Part shown: in pieces, positions 1 to 5,752 of the stretch
Layout of the letters: each line of letters opens with the position of its first letter
Numbering within the stretch: the first letter of the stretch is position 1
NCBI GenBank assembly: GCA_900553345.1
Contig: USDE01000059.1
Span: 1 to 7,840, forward strand
Length of the DNA stretch: 7,840 bases
Direction: 5' to 3'
Source of the DNA: an uncultured Collinsella sp.
Lineage (GTDB): Bacteria > Actinomycetota > Coriobacteriia > Coriobacteriales > Coriobacteriaceae
Notes under the pieces: generated by a model
Seen by the model: only the letters and a program-made list of their open reading frames with translations
Told to the model about the DNA's origin: nothing
Databases searched by the model: none
Position numbers and translations under genes: made by a program

Positions 1-82
1 TTGAATTTCTTTCGTCCATTTCTCGCCTCGGCAATTCGAGCGAGCTCGATTGCGCTCGGCCTGACGAAATGGTTCTGAAAAA
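1..82. other. Non-coding stretch downstream of the PTS operon with an imperfect hairpin
   Basis: No supported gene lies here. An inverted repeat spans 31-53 (arms 31-41 and 44-53, one bulged base), rich in CGAG/CTCG. On the minus strand it would lie about 30 bases after the IIA stop codon, so it could end or stabilise the operon transcript. It lacks a following U-run and has almost no loop, so it is not a classic intrinsic terminator. Reading frames run open to the window edge on both strands but match nothing I recognise. Confidence 0.3.
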
Positions 83-262
83 TTACATCGGCATGTCGGG
101 CAGCTTCCAGCCTTCGCGGTAGTTGTGCTTGATAAGCTCCTCGGCGGCGTCAAAATCGCCCTCCTTGGCCTTTTGCACGGCATTGATGTACATGCTTTTG
201 GCAGTACCGACGTAGCTGATGATCTCAAAGCAGGTCATCTGCAGTTCGTTCATATCCTCCAT
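83..262 (-). CDS. PTS lactose/cellobiose-family IIA component, truncated at the C-terminus
   Basis: The first ~45 residues match the N-terminal helices of PTS IIA of the lactose/cellobiose family (MNELQMTCFEII, GTAKSMYINA, AKEGDFDAAEELI). IIA takes phosphate from HPr and passes it to IIB in the cytoplasm. Family members are about 100-115 residues and are phosphorylated on a histidine near residue 78-80 in a HAQD-like motif. This product has 59 residues, ending HNYREGWKLPDMPM after AEELIK, so the third helix and that histidine are missing. No other frame downstream restores them. I chose the ATG at 262 because AGGTG lies six bases upstream; a GTG at 271, directly after the IIB stop, is the alternative. 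It is the last gene of the operon. The foreign-looking tail suggests an in-frame deletion or fusion rather than a simple sequencing slip. Family assignment is good; function is doubtful. Confidence 0.75.
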   Translation of the reverse strand: MEDMNELQMTCFEIISYVGTAKSMYINAVQKAKEGDFDAAEELIKHNYREGWKLPDMPM

Positions 263-271
263 GCGGAGCAC

Positions 272-574
272 CTAGCCCATCACGCTGACGCAGTGGTCGA
301 TGATGCCGGCGGCGTTCATGCGGCCGTAGTCGACCATGTTGATGACCTCGACCGGAAAACGACCGGCGGCCTCCTTCTCAAAGTCACCCTTGGTGTAGCC
401 GATCTGCGGGCCAAGCAGCAACATGTCGCACTCGTCCAGGTGATCGTGGGCCTCGTTCATGGGACGAGCCTCGACCTCGATATCCAGACCACGGTTTGCA
501 ACCTCGGCCTGCATCTTCTGGACCAGCAGGCTCGTGGACATACCGGCATTGCAGCAGAGCATGATCTTCTTCAT
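272..574 (-). CDS. PTS lactose/cellobiose-family IIB component
   Basis: This 100-residue protein is a complete PTS IIB of the cellobiose/lactose type. It carries the phosphocysteine loop near the N-terminus (MKKIMLCCNAGMSTSLLV), with Cys8 aligned to the active-site cysteine of CelA/ChbB and the GMSTS loop cradling the phosphate. The family's second conserved region, LLLGPQIGY, follows at about residues 52-60. It accepts phosphate from IIA and gives it to the sugar bound in IIC, at the inner face of the membrane. The start is well supported: AGGAGG lies five bases before the ATG. It lies 161 bases downstream of IIC and is followed directly by the truncated IIA. Length and motifs are normal, so this gene seems intact although its partners are not. 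Confidence 0.95.
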   Translation of the reverse strand: MKKIMLCCNAGMSTSLLVQKMQAEVANRGLDIEVEARPMNEAHDHLDECDMLLLGPQIGYTKGDFEKEAAGRFPVEVINMVDYGRMNAAGIIDHCVSVMG

Positions 575-590
575 GGTTTCCTCCTTATAA

Positions 591-605
591 CTGCGCGGCG
601 CGCAG
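591..605. other. 15-base GC palindrome just upstream of the IIB ribosome site
   Basis: A perfect inverted repeat (CTGCGCG, one central base, CGCGCAG) ends about ten bases before the AGGAGG of IIB in the minus-strand message. With a one-base centre the RNA stem would have to open near its tip. It might affect IIB translation, but nothing shows this directly. Confidence 0.35.
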
Positions 606-675
606 ACGACAACTGGTTTTATTCCTTGCGGCTATTGTGCCCACTCCCCTGTATCTTTACGCAAGGGAGAGAGCC

Positions 676-706
676 GCGGGCACCGGCACCGCGTACCGGC
701 GCCCGC
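676..706 (-). other. Stable GC hairpin between PTS IIC and IIB
   Basis: Arms 676-686 and 696-706 pair (six bases, one mismatch, four bases) around a nine-base loop. It starts about 30 bases after the IIC stop in the minus-strand transcript. No U-run follows, so it is more likely an mRNA-stabilising or processing hairpin, or a partial attenuator, than a full terminator. It may set the ratio of IIB/IIA to the upstream genes. Confidence 0.5.
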
Positions 707-735
707 AAAGGTGAAAGGGACGAACGTTAGGCGTT

Positions 736-1488
736 CTACTCGGCGAGAGCCTCCTGCTTGGCGATTGCCTTCTCGGAAATCTTCATAAAGGGCAGGTAGA
801 CGGCCATGCCAATGACAATCTCGAGAGCCTGCCACACACCGGCGCGCCAGTCAAAGCCCGTAGCGAGCAGAGCATTGATGACGGGAGGCATAGTCCAGGG
901 CACCTGGGCGATGCAGGGGCTGATGATGCCTGCGCAGGTAAGGCCATAGGTGACGCCGATGAACAGATCGGGAAGGAGGACAAACGGGATCATGAGCGGC
1001 AGGTTGTACACGATGGGGTAACCGTAGATAACCGGCTCGTTGATGTTGAACAGACCAGGCAGGATAGCCATCTTGGAAACGGTCTCGGAAGCCTTGTTCT
1101 TGGAGAACAGGAGCGTGTCGAGCAGGAGCATGAGAGTGCAGCCCGAGCCGCCGATGAGGGCGAAGCTGTTAACGATCTGCATGTTCATGTAGTGATCGGG
1201 CTGGATGGTGCCACCGGCGGCAAAGGTAGCCATGTTGTCGACGATGAGCATGGTCAGGATCGGTTCGACGGTAGCGCCAGAGATGGTGGACTGGTGAATA
1301 CCGACGCAGAACAGCAGGTTGGCAAGGGTGTAGATGAGGATAACAGCCCACGGACCGGCGTTCATGATGCTCTTGAGCGGGCTGGAGATGCACGTGGAGA
1401 TGATGGTGCACAGATCGGTGCCAGCGCACACGGCGAGCAGGGCCGCGGCAAGAGCGAAGATCGCGAGGTTGAGCAGCATCGGGATCAT
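736..1488 (-). CDS. PTS lactose/cellobiose-family IIC permease, C-terminal part (split gene)
   Basis: These 250 residues are the C-terminal half of a PTS IIC sugar channel. Several hydrophobic membrane segments are evident (MLLNLAIFALAAALLAV; WAVILIYTLANLLF; LPLMIPFVLL; GIGMA-type end segments). The hallmark NEPVIYGYPIVYN begins at residue 150, where NEP contributes to sugar binding, and a VGIHQS motif at 62-67 corresponds to the conserved histidine of ChbC. The fragment begins at an ATG that overlaps the TGA of the N-terminal part (ATGA), without a ribosome site of its own. In related proteins this Met is internal (SFNVMIP), so the fragment is the product of a frameshift rather than a real separate gene. 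Adding one base to the G-run at 1513-1517 joins both halves into about 447 residues, the usual IIC length. Reinitiation at ATGA is possible but unproven. Confidence 0.85.
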   Translation of the reverse strand: MIPMLLNLAIFALAAALLAVCAGTDLCTIISTCISSPLKSIMNAGPWAVILIYTLANLLFCVGIHQSTISGATVEPILTMLIVDNMATFAAGGTIQPDHYMNMQIVNSFALIGGSGCTLMLLLDTLLFSKNKASETVSKMAILPGLFNINEPVIYGYPIVYNLPLMIPFVLLPDLFIGVTYGLTCAGIISPCIAQVPWTMPPVINALLATGFDWRAGVWQALEIVIGMAVYLPFMKISEKAIAKQEALAE

Positions 1489-2078
1489 GACGTTGAAGGA
1501 GTTGGAGACCGCGGGGGCACGCCCTCGCCCAGCTTAACCTTAAGCTTCTCGACGCCAGAAATCTTGATGAAGAGCGAGACGGAAAGCAGGGCGATGATAA
1601 TAGCCGAGAACAGACCGTTGGTGCCGGTGTTGGCAGTCGAAAGGGCGCCCGTGACCTCGGCGGAGGTGATCTTGTCGGTGAGCAGCGGGCTCGTGGCGGC
1701 AAGCGTGGCGGTGACCTGCTGCGGCATCATGATGACGAAAGCAGAGATAGCGACGACCACGCAAGCGAGCGGGTTATCGAAACGCTTGTTCTTAGCGAGG
1801 CTGTAGCCAATCAATCCGGCCAAGATAATGGCAGAGACGTTGAGGGTGCCCAGCGTAATTGCCGAACCCCAGGTCTGAAGGTTGGCAAGGCCCGCCGCAT
1901 CGAGCGGGAACAGGGGGAACACGACGTTGTTAATAAGAACCGCGATACCCGCAAGGATATAGAGCGGCGTGATGGTCGCGAAGGCGTCACGCAGGGAACG
2001 CAGGTGAACCTGGTTTCCCACCTTCGCAGAGACCTCGGCAAACTTGTCGAGGAAGCTCTTTCCGTTGTCACTGGCCAT
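1485..2078 (-). CDS. PTS lactose/cellobiose-family IIC permease, N-terminal part (split gene)
   Basis: This encodes the first ~189 residues of a PTS IIC sugar permease, then eight out-of-frame residues (RSPTPSTS) and a stop. The start is good: AGGAG lies five bases before the ATG at 2078. The MASDNGKSFLDKF opening and membrane segments (PLYILAGIAVLINNVVF, VSAIILAGLIGYSLA, ACVVVAISAFVIMM, LFSAIIIALLSVSLFI) are typical of the family. The frame is lost after GEGVPP; in the next frame the expected AVSNSFNV appears, leading straight into the C-terminal part. The break is at five G on the plus strand (C on the coding strand). As written, the protein lacks the sugar-binding NEP region and would not transport. 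It follows the glucosidase gene after 120 bases. Confidence 0.85.
   Translation of the reverse strand: MASDNGKSFLDKFAEVSAKVGNQVHLRSLRDAFATITPLYILAGIAVLINNVVFPLFPLDAAGLANLQTWGSAITLGTLNVSAIILAGLIGYSLAKNKRFDNPLACVVVAISAFVIMMPQQVTATLAATSPLLTDKITSAEVTGALSTANTGTNGLFSAIIIALLSVSLFIKISGVEKLKVKLGEGVPPRSPTPSTS
1513..1517 (-). other. Frameshift site in a G5/C5 run within PTS IIC
   Basis: The coding strand reads GTG CCC CCG CGG, giving VPPRS. One more C gives GTG CCC CCC GCG GTC, or VPPAV, and continues as SNSFNVMIP in the C-terminal frame. A one-base loss in this run therefore explains the split fully. Homopolymers slip both in replication and in sequencing, so a true mutation, phase variation and an assembly error are all open. 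Confidence 0.85.
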
Positions 2079-2160
2079 GATTGCTCCTAACTTTCAAATC
2101 CGGCCTTTTCCTATGCGCACGGTGGTCTGTCGCCCTCTGCCACCAGATGTGCCATGTGTT

Positions 2161-2193
2161 GCGCGCGGCGGCGCGCGGTCTGGGCGTTCGCCC
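2161..2193 (-). other. Two hairpins just after the glucosidase stop codon
   Basis: In the 120-base gap between glucosidase and IIC, a perfect 5-bp GGGCG/CGCCC hairpin (2182-2193) is followed on the minus strand by a 6-bp GCGCGC hairpin (2161-2176, four-base loop). No U-run follows. They sit where processing or partial termination would uncouple enzyme from transporter expression; their role is inferred only from position. Confidence 0.4.
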
Positions 2194-2198
2194 GGTCG

Positions 2199-3599
2199 CT
2201 AATCAACCACGTGGGTCGTGGCAACCTGTTTGAGCCAGGCTGCCGACTTCTTAAGGCGGCGCTTATAGCCATCCATCAGATCGACCTCGACAAAGCCGTA
2301 ACGGTTCTTAAAGGCATTGGCCCAAGACCAGTTATCGATGACGGCCCAGTAGTGATAGCCCCGGCATTTGGCGCCCTCGGCGATTGCCTTGGCAACCCAC
2401 TCCAGGTGCTGGCGTACAAAGTCGACGCGGTAGTCATCCTGGATGGTTCCTTCGGCGTCACGGTTCTTGTATTCGTCCATGATGCCGATGCCGTTCTCGG
2501 AAACGAACCACTCAAGATCGGGGTAGTTCTTAGCGCAGTCCATGCCAAAGTCGTAGAGGCCCTGCGGATAGATCTCCCAGCCGCGGCTCTCGTTCATAAC
2601 GGCGTCGGGCCATACGTACTCGTCGGCAAAGTGCGGCAGGCCGTACTGGTCGACCTTGCTCGCCGGTGCCTGAACACGCGTGGGGTGGTAGTAGTTGCAG
2701 CCGAGCCAGTCGACAACACCCTGCTTGAGAATCTCTTGGTCGCCGGCACGGAACGGGAGCTTAACGCCGCCCTCGGCCAGGCTGTCGAGCACGTCGGCAG
2801 GAAGCTCGCCCTTGGTAATAAGGTCGAGCCACCAGCGATTGTTAATGCCGCTGGTCATACGCACGGCCTCGAGGTCTGCCTCGCTGGGGTTCTCCTTGGT
2901 GTAGACCGGAGTGAAGCAGTTAATCATGCCGATCTTAGCATCGCTGCGAACGGCGCCCTCGTCATAGGCACGGCGGTAGTTGGCCACAGCCAGCGAATGC
3001 GCCAGCGAAATGTGATACTGCACGGTGCGGGCGCGGCTAAAGTCGTGGAGTTGCGGGAACCACACGCCCTCCTGATAGCGCTGCTCGGGCTCGACGATGG
3101 GCTCGTTAAAGGTGAACCAGTACTTGATCTCCTGGCCAAACTCGTGGAAGGCGACGTCGGCGTAATGCGCGTAAGCCTCGACGACCTCACGGCTCTCCCA
3201 GCCGCCACGGTTAAAGAGGTAGGTGGGCATGTCAAAGTGGTACAGGTTGACGAACGGCTCCAGGCCGGCCTCGCGAGAAGCGCGGAACAGCTCGTGATAC
3301 CACGCAGCGCCCTCCTCATTTAAGTTGCCGTCGGCATCGAGCAGACGGCTCCACTGGATGGAAGTGCGAAAGGTATTCAGGCCCAAGTCCTTCAAAATGC
3401 GAAAGTCTTCCTGGTACTTGGCCATAAAGTCATTGCCGGCATAAGAGCCAACGCAGTTGTAGAACGAACCCAGATCCTGGATGGACCAGGTGTCCCACAG
3501 GTTCTCGAGCTTGCCGCCCTGGTTCCACTGACCCTCAGTCTGCGGGCCGGACATAGCAGCGCCAAAGAAGAAGTCGTTGGGCAGCTGATACTGCGTCAT
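2199..3599 (-). CDS. 6-phospho-beta-glucosidase, glycoside hydrolase family 1
   Basis: A 466-residue GH1 enzyme of normal length. It hydrolyses 6-phospho-beta-glucosides delivered by the PTS, giving glucose 6-phosphate and an aglycone or glucose, in the cytoplasm. Visible hallmarks, counted from the ATG: N-terminal FFFGAAMSGPQTEG, acid/base Glu166 in TFNEP, and nucleophile Glu368 in VSENG. Ser425 in DNWSWANAF replaces the Glu of NFEW found in plain beta-glucosidases, which points to a phosphorylated substrate, as does the KNRYGF stretch after it. The usual Lys of the S...K-x-Y phosphate motif seems displaced by one (Lys431, Asn432, Tyr434), so 6-phosphogalactoside or other specificity cannot be excluded. 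The ATG at 3599 has GAGG six bases upstream; a TTG just before it is less likely. First gene of the PTS operon; apparently intact. Confidence 0.93.
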   Translation of the reverse strand: MTQYQLPNDFFFGAAMSGPQTEGQWNQGGKLENLWDTWSIQDLGSFYNCVGSYAGNDFMAKYQEDFRILKDLGLNTFRTSIQWSRLLDADGNLNEEGAAWYHELFRASREAGLEPFVNLYHFDMPTYLFNRGGWESREVVEAYAHYADVAFHEFGQEIKYWFTFNEPIVEPEQRYQEGVWFPQLHDFSRARTVQYHISLAHSLAVANYRRAYDEGAVRSDAKIGMINCFTPVYTKENPSEADLEAVRMTSGINNRWWLDLITKGELPADVLDSLAEGGVKLPFRAGDQEILKQGVVDWLGCNYYHPTRVQAPASKVDQYGLPHFADEYVWPDAVMNESRGWEIYPQGLYDFGMDCAKNYPDLEWFVSENGIGIMDEYKNRDAEGTIQDDYRVDFVRQHLEWVAKAIAEGAKCRGYHYWAVIDNWSWANAFKNRYGFVEVDLMDGYKRRLKKSAAWLKQVATTHVVD

Positions 3600-3633
3600 C
3601 AAAGTCCTCGCTTTCGTGTTCTAGAGCTTCCGG

Positions 3634-3723
3634 TTGGAGACGGGTTTGCTTTGGCAGGTTATCCGGCGCGGGCGCGCACCGGTCATACCGATATCCAACC
3701 TGCCAAAACAAAACCGTCCCCAA
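3634..3723. repeat. 90-base palindrome with 27-base arms in the operon leader
   Basis: Arms 3634-3660 and 3697-3723 are inverted copies, matching at 24 of 27 positions, around a 36-base GC-rich centre that has small hairpins of its own (for example CGGT/ACCG). The inner 12 base pairs (AAACCTGCC-type arms around 3651-3660 and 3697-3708) are nearly perfect. It lies between the predicted operon promoter and the glucosidase start, so it would be transcribed as a long stem in the 5' leader. No U-run follows either arm. The shape resembles a REP/BIME-type or small non-autonomous repeat; an RNA regulatory structure is the alternative. It is not an ordinary terminator. Confidence 0.7.
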
Positions 3724-3764
3724 ACAGCACAAGCAAACGCCAATGCATCTCGCTTGTTGTCTAT

Positions 3765-3792
3765 AGCATAGCGCTCTAATTTATTGTGTAAA
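3765..3792 (-). promoter_or_regulatory. Predicted promoter of the glucosidase/PTS operon
   Basis: On the minus strand TTTACA (3787-3792, five of six to TTGACA) and TATGCT (3765-3770, four of six) are 16 bases apart. Transcription would begin near 3758, leaving a leader of about 160 bases that contains the large palindrome. A GTCTATAG sequence (3759-3766), similar to HutC-subfamily operators, overlaps the -10 end and start region and could be a repressor site. Confidence 0.5.
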
Positions 3793-3822
3793 GCGTCTTT
3801 TTAACTTTTCTTTATCGAACTT

Positions 3823-3834
3823 CTTTCATGAAAG
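3823..3834. promoter_or_regulatory. Perfect 12-base palindrome in the divergent intergenic region
   Basis: CTTTCATGAAAG is a perfect palindrome located between the two divergent promoters, just upstream of the regulator's expected -35 region. With the neighbouring regulator gene it is a reasonable candidate operator. GTCTATAG (3759-3766) and GTATAC (3858-3863) are competing candidates closer to the HutC consensus. The rest of the ~300-base gap (3600-3901) is AT-rich promoter DNA plus the palindrome at 3634-3723; no small gene is seen. Confidence 0.35.
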
Positions 3835-3858
3835 CCATATGGATGCTTTTTAAGTAGG

Positions 3859-3864
3859 TATACT
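3859..3864 (+). promoter_or_regulatory. Predicted -10 box of the regulator gene
   Basis: TATACT lies 37 bases before the regulator ATG. The matching -35 position is weak (CATATG at 3836-3841), so an activator or an alternative start is possible. GTATAC (3858-3863), a palindromic core, overlaps the box and would suit autoregulation. Confidence 0.4.
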
Positions 3865-3901
3865 TTCTTAATATTCAACGCAAATATGAAGGGAGGATTG
3901 C

Positions 3902-4621
3902 ATGATTCCCAAATACGAAGCGATAGCTGCAGATATCCGTCGAAGCATCGAGGACGGCGCCCTTAAGCCGGGCGATAAGTTACCCACCGTCGTAGAGTTT
4001 TGCGAGCTCTATAGCGTTTCTAAGATCACCGTCAAACGTGCGATTGAGCAGATTACCGAGGAGGGCTTGATCACCAGTCGGCGAGGATCGGGCACCTACG
4101 TCAAGGACACAGCGGGGCTTCCCGGCCAGGTGTTTTTCCAAGGCAAGAACGACCGCGCCCAAGGCTTTTCGTACGAGCATCGCGGGGAGAAAGTGACCTC
4201 GGTGGTCTACGATTTCTCGATCGTCAATCCGCCGGCAGAGGTTGCGACCCAGCTGGGAATGGCCGAGGATGACTTCGCCTATCACATCGTGCGCGTGCGC
4301 CAGGTCGACGAGAAGCCCATCGTCATCGAGTACACCTATATGCCGCTCGAACTGATCCCGGGCCTTAAAAAGAAGGACCTGTACGGATCGGTCTACGGCT
4401 TTATCCGCGAGCAATGCGGGCTGAAGATTTCGAGCTTCCATCGCACCATCCGCGCCGTCGCGGCAACTGAGGAAGAGGCTGAGCGCCTGGATACCAAACC
4501 CGGCTCTCCCTTGCTCGAACTCAACCAGATTGGCTTCTTGGATAGCGGCACCGCGTTTGAATATTCTATCTCGCACAACGTAGGCGACCGCTTTGAGCTG
4601 CACAACGTAACGCTGGCCTAG
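3902..4621 (+). CDS. GntR-family regulator, HutC subfamily (helix-turn-helix plus UTRA domain)
   Basis: A 239-residue DNA-binding regulator. Residues 1-68 form the GntR winged helix: LKPGDKLPTVVEF, recognition helix around SVSKITVKRAIEQ (38-50), and wing SRRGSGTYV (59-67). Residues ~90-236 form a UTRA ligand domain of the HutC type, with typical phrases such as VRQVDEKPIVIEYTYMPLELIPGL and the C-terminal FEYSISHNVGDRFEL. UTRA domains usually sense phosphorylated sugars or similar small ligands. The start is firm, with GGGAGG five bases before the ATG. It is divergent from the PTS operon across ~300 bases, the standard arrangement for a local repressor; a phosphorylated beta-glucoside such as cellobiose 6-phosphate would be the natural inducer. 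Target and ligand are inferred from position. The gene is complete. Confidence 0.93.
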   Translation: MIPKYEAIAADIRRSIEDGALKPGDKLPTVVEFCELYSVSKITVKRAIEQITEEGLITSRRGSGTYVKDTAGLPGQVFFQGKNDRAQGFSYEHRGEKVTSVVYDFSIVNPPAEVATQLGMAEDDFAYHIVRVRQVDEKPIVIEYTYMPLELIPGLKKKDLYGSVYGFIREQCGLKISSFHRTIRAVAATEEEAERLDTKPGSPLLELNQIGFLDSGTAFEYSISHNVGDRFELHNVTLA

Positions 4622-4693
4622 CTTTGTTATCCGGTGGGTGCTCGTTTTGAGTCGTCTTACGCGGCGCCCGCACAACCTTATGGGAGTATGCAC

Positions 4694-5626
4694 ATGTCCG
4701 ATTTGATTAAACTCACGCCGATCTTCCACGAGAAGATCTGGGGCGGCCGCCAGCTGGAGACCGTGTTTGGCTACGACATTCCCGAGGGCCCCATCGGTGA
4801 GTGCTGGGCCATCTCGGCACACCCCAACGGCGACTGCCAGATCGCTGAGGGTCCGTACGCCGGTCACACGCTGTCATGGCTGTGGGCCGAGCACCGCGAG
4901 CTCTTTGGCAACTGCGAGAGCAAGGAGTTCCCGCTGCTCATTAAGATTCTGGACGCCAAGGACGACCTTTCGATCCAGATTCATCCCAACGACGAGTACG
5001 CCGCCGAGCACGAAAACGGCAGCCTGGGCAAAACCGAGTGCTGGTACGTGCTGGATTGCGAGCCCGGCGCCACAATCATCGTCGGCCAGCGCGCGCATGA
5101 CCGCGCCGAGGCCGCACAGATGATCGAGGAAGGCCGTTGGGGCGACATGCTCAACGTACTGCCGATCCACAAGGGCGACTTTTTCCAGATTGATTCCGGC
5201 ACTGTGCACGCCATCAAGACCGGCACGCTCATTTTGGAGACGCAGCAGTCGAGCGACGTGACGTATCGCCTGTACGACTATGACCGCCCTGGTACCGACG
5301 GAAAGCTGCGCCCGCTGCACATTGAGCAGAGCCTCGACTGCATCGACTTTGATGCCCAGGCTCCGACCGATGGCACCGTGACGGCGCCCGAGGTCGACGG
5401 CGTGACCGAGCTCGAGTCCAACCCCTGCTACACCGTCGATCGCGTGCGCGTCGACGGCAGCAAGACCCTCGACCAGCGCTGGCCCTTCATGTGCCTGTCG
5501 GTCATCGACGGCAAAGGCACCGTCTGCGGCGACCCCGTCCACAAGGGAAGCCACCTGCTGGCTCCGAGCACCGTCAGCTCCATTGACCTCGAAGGCAAGA
5601 TGGAACTGATCATCAGCCACCTGTAG
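4694..5626 (+). CDS. manA: Mannose-6-phosphate isomerase, class I (cupin type)
   Basis: A 310-residue zinc enzyme interconverting mannose 6-phosphate and fructose 6-phosphate in the cytoplasm. It opens with KLTPIFHEKIWGG. The metal ligands are present: Gln95/His97 in IQIHPND, Glu115 in TECWY and His172 in GTVHAI, with the catalytic Arg192 in YRLYDYDR. These positions agree with what I recall for Bacillus subtilis ManA (H97, E115, H172). The length is that of the short Bacillus-type enzymes rather than the ~390-residue E. coli type. The ATG at 4694 is preferred because GGGAG lies seven bases upstream; an ATG at 4688 is too close to that site, and a GTG at 4634 would add unconserved residues. 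It follows the regulator by 72 bases on the same strand with no obvious promoter between, so they may be cotranscribed. A hairpin terminator follows. Confidence 0.95.
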   Translation: MSDLIKLTPIFHEKIWGGRQLETVFGYDIPEGPIGECWAISAHPNGDCQIAEGPYAGHTLSWLWAEHRELFGNCESKEFPLLIKILDAKDDLSIQIHPNDEYAAEHENGSLGKTECWYVLDCEPGATIIVGQRAHDRAEAAQMIEEGRWGDMLNVLPIHKGDFFQIDSGTVHAIKTGTLILETQQSSDVTYRLYDYDRPGTDGKLRPLHIEQSLDCIDFDAQAPTDGTVTAPEVDGVTELESNPCYTVDRVRVDGSKTLDQRWPFMCLSVIDGKGTVCGDPVHKGSHLLAPSTVSSIDLEGKMELIISHL

Positions 5627-5676
5627 GTCACCGGTCCCCAAGCGCTCGCCGGGACGGGGCGCCTCCGCCTAGCAAC

Positions 5677-5728
5677 AACAATCAAAACGCAACAAGGGGC
5701 TCTTCCGTTCATCAAAGGAAGAGCCCCT
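5677..5728. repeat. Left copy of the direct terminator repeat flanking the toxin-antitoxin cassette
   Basis: This 52-base unit (A-rich lead AACAATC, then AAAACGCAACAAGGGGCTCT, then hairpin) recurs in the same orientation at 7623-7675. The lead and left arm are identical for over 25 bases except one inserted C; the hairpin interiors differ. Only 24 bases separate it from the end of the nucleotidyltransferase gene. Confidence 0.8.
5695..5728. terminator. Bidirectional hairpin terminator between manA and the toxin-antitoxin operon
   Basis: Perfect 12-bp arms (5695-5706 and 5717-5728, AGGGGCTCTTCC and its complement) enclose a ten-base loop. On the minus strand the stem is followed by a T-rich stretch (TTGTTGCGTTTTG), suiting termination of the convergent nucleotidyltransferase gene. 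On the plus strand it lies about 70 bases after manA and has no real T-run, so termination that way is less certain. Confidence 0.75.
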
Positions 5729-5752
5729 GCTATACATAACGAATCAAGGTGC

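Noticed and set aside
1..77. Plus-strand frame open from the left edge to TGA at 75-77
   Set aside because: Only 25 codons with no start or domain evidence; it covers a hairpin downstream of the operon.
575..624. TTGTCG and TATAAG spaced by 17 bases before IIB, resembling a promoter
   Set aside because: The -10-like box overlaps the ribosome site region, so the transcript would start at or after the Shine-Dalgarno sequence. Best taken as coincidence.
125..730. Plus-strand open frame opposite IIA and IIB
   Set aside because: It is antisense to a clear PTS IIB with active-site cysteine and runs through the intergenic hairpin, with no sign of a real protein.
1485..1520. Programmed ribosomal frameshift joining the IIC halves
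   Set aside because: A -1 shift would be needed, but the sequence GTG CCC CCG is not a standard slippery heptamer and no convincing stimulatory structure was seen. Frameshifting of PTS IIC is not known to me.
2154..3323. Long plus-strand open frame opposite the glucosidase (389 codons)
   Set aside because: It is antisense to a gene with clear GH1 catalytic motifs, has no ribosome site and reads as low-complexity V/A/L-rich protein, as expected opposite a GC-rich gene.
3980..4867. Minus-strand open frame opposite the regulator and manA start (295 codons)
   Set aside because: It is a mirror of two well-supported genes and has no recognisable domain. The same holds for the open frame at 4874-5641.
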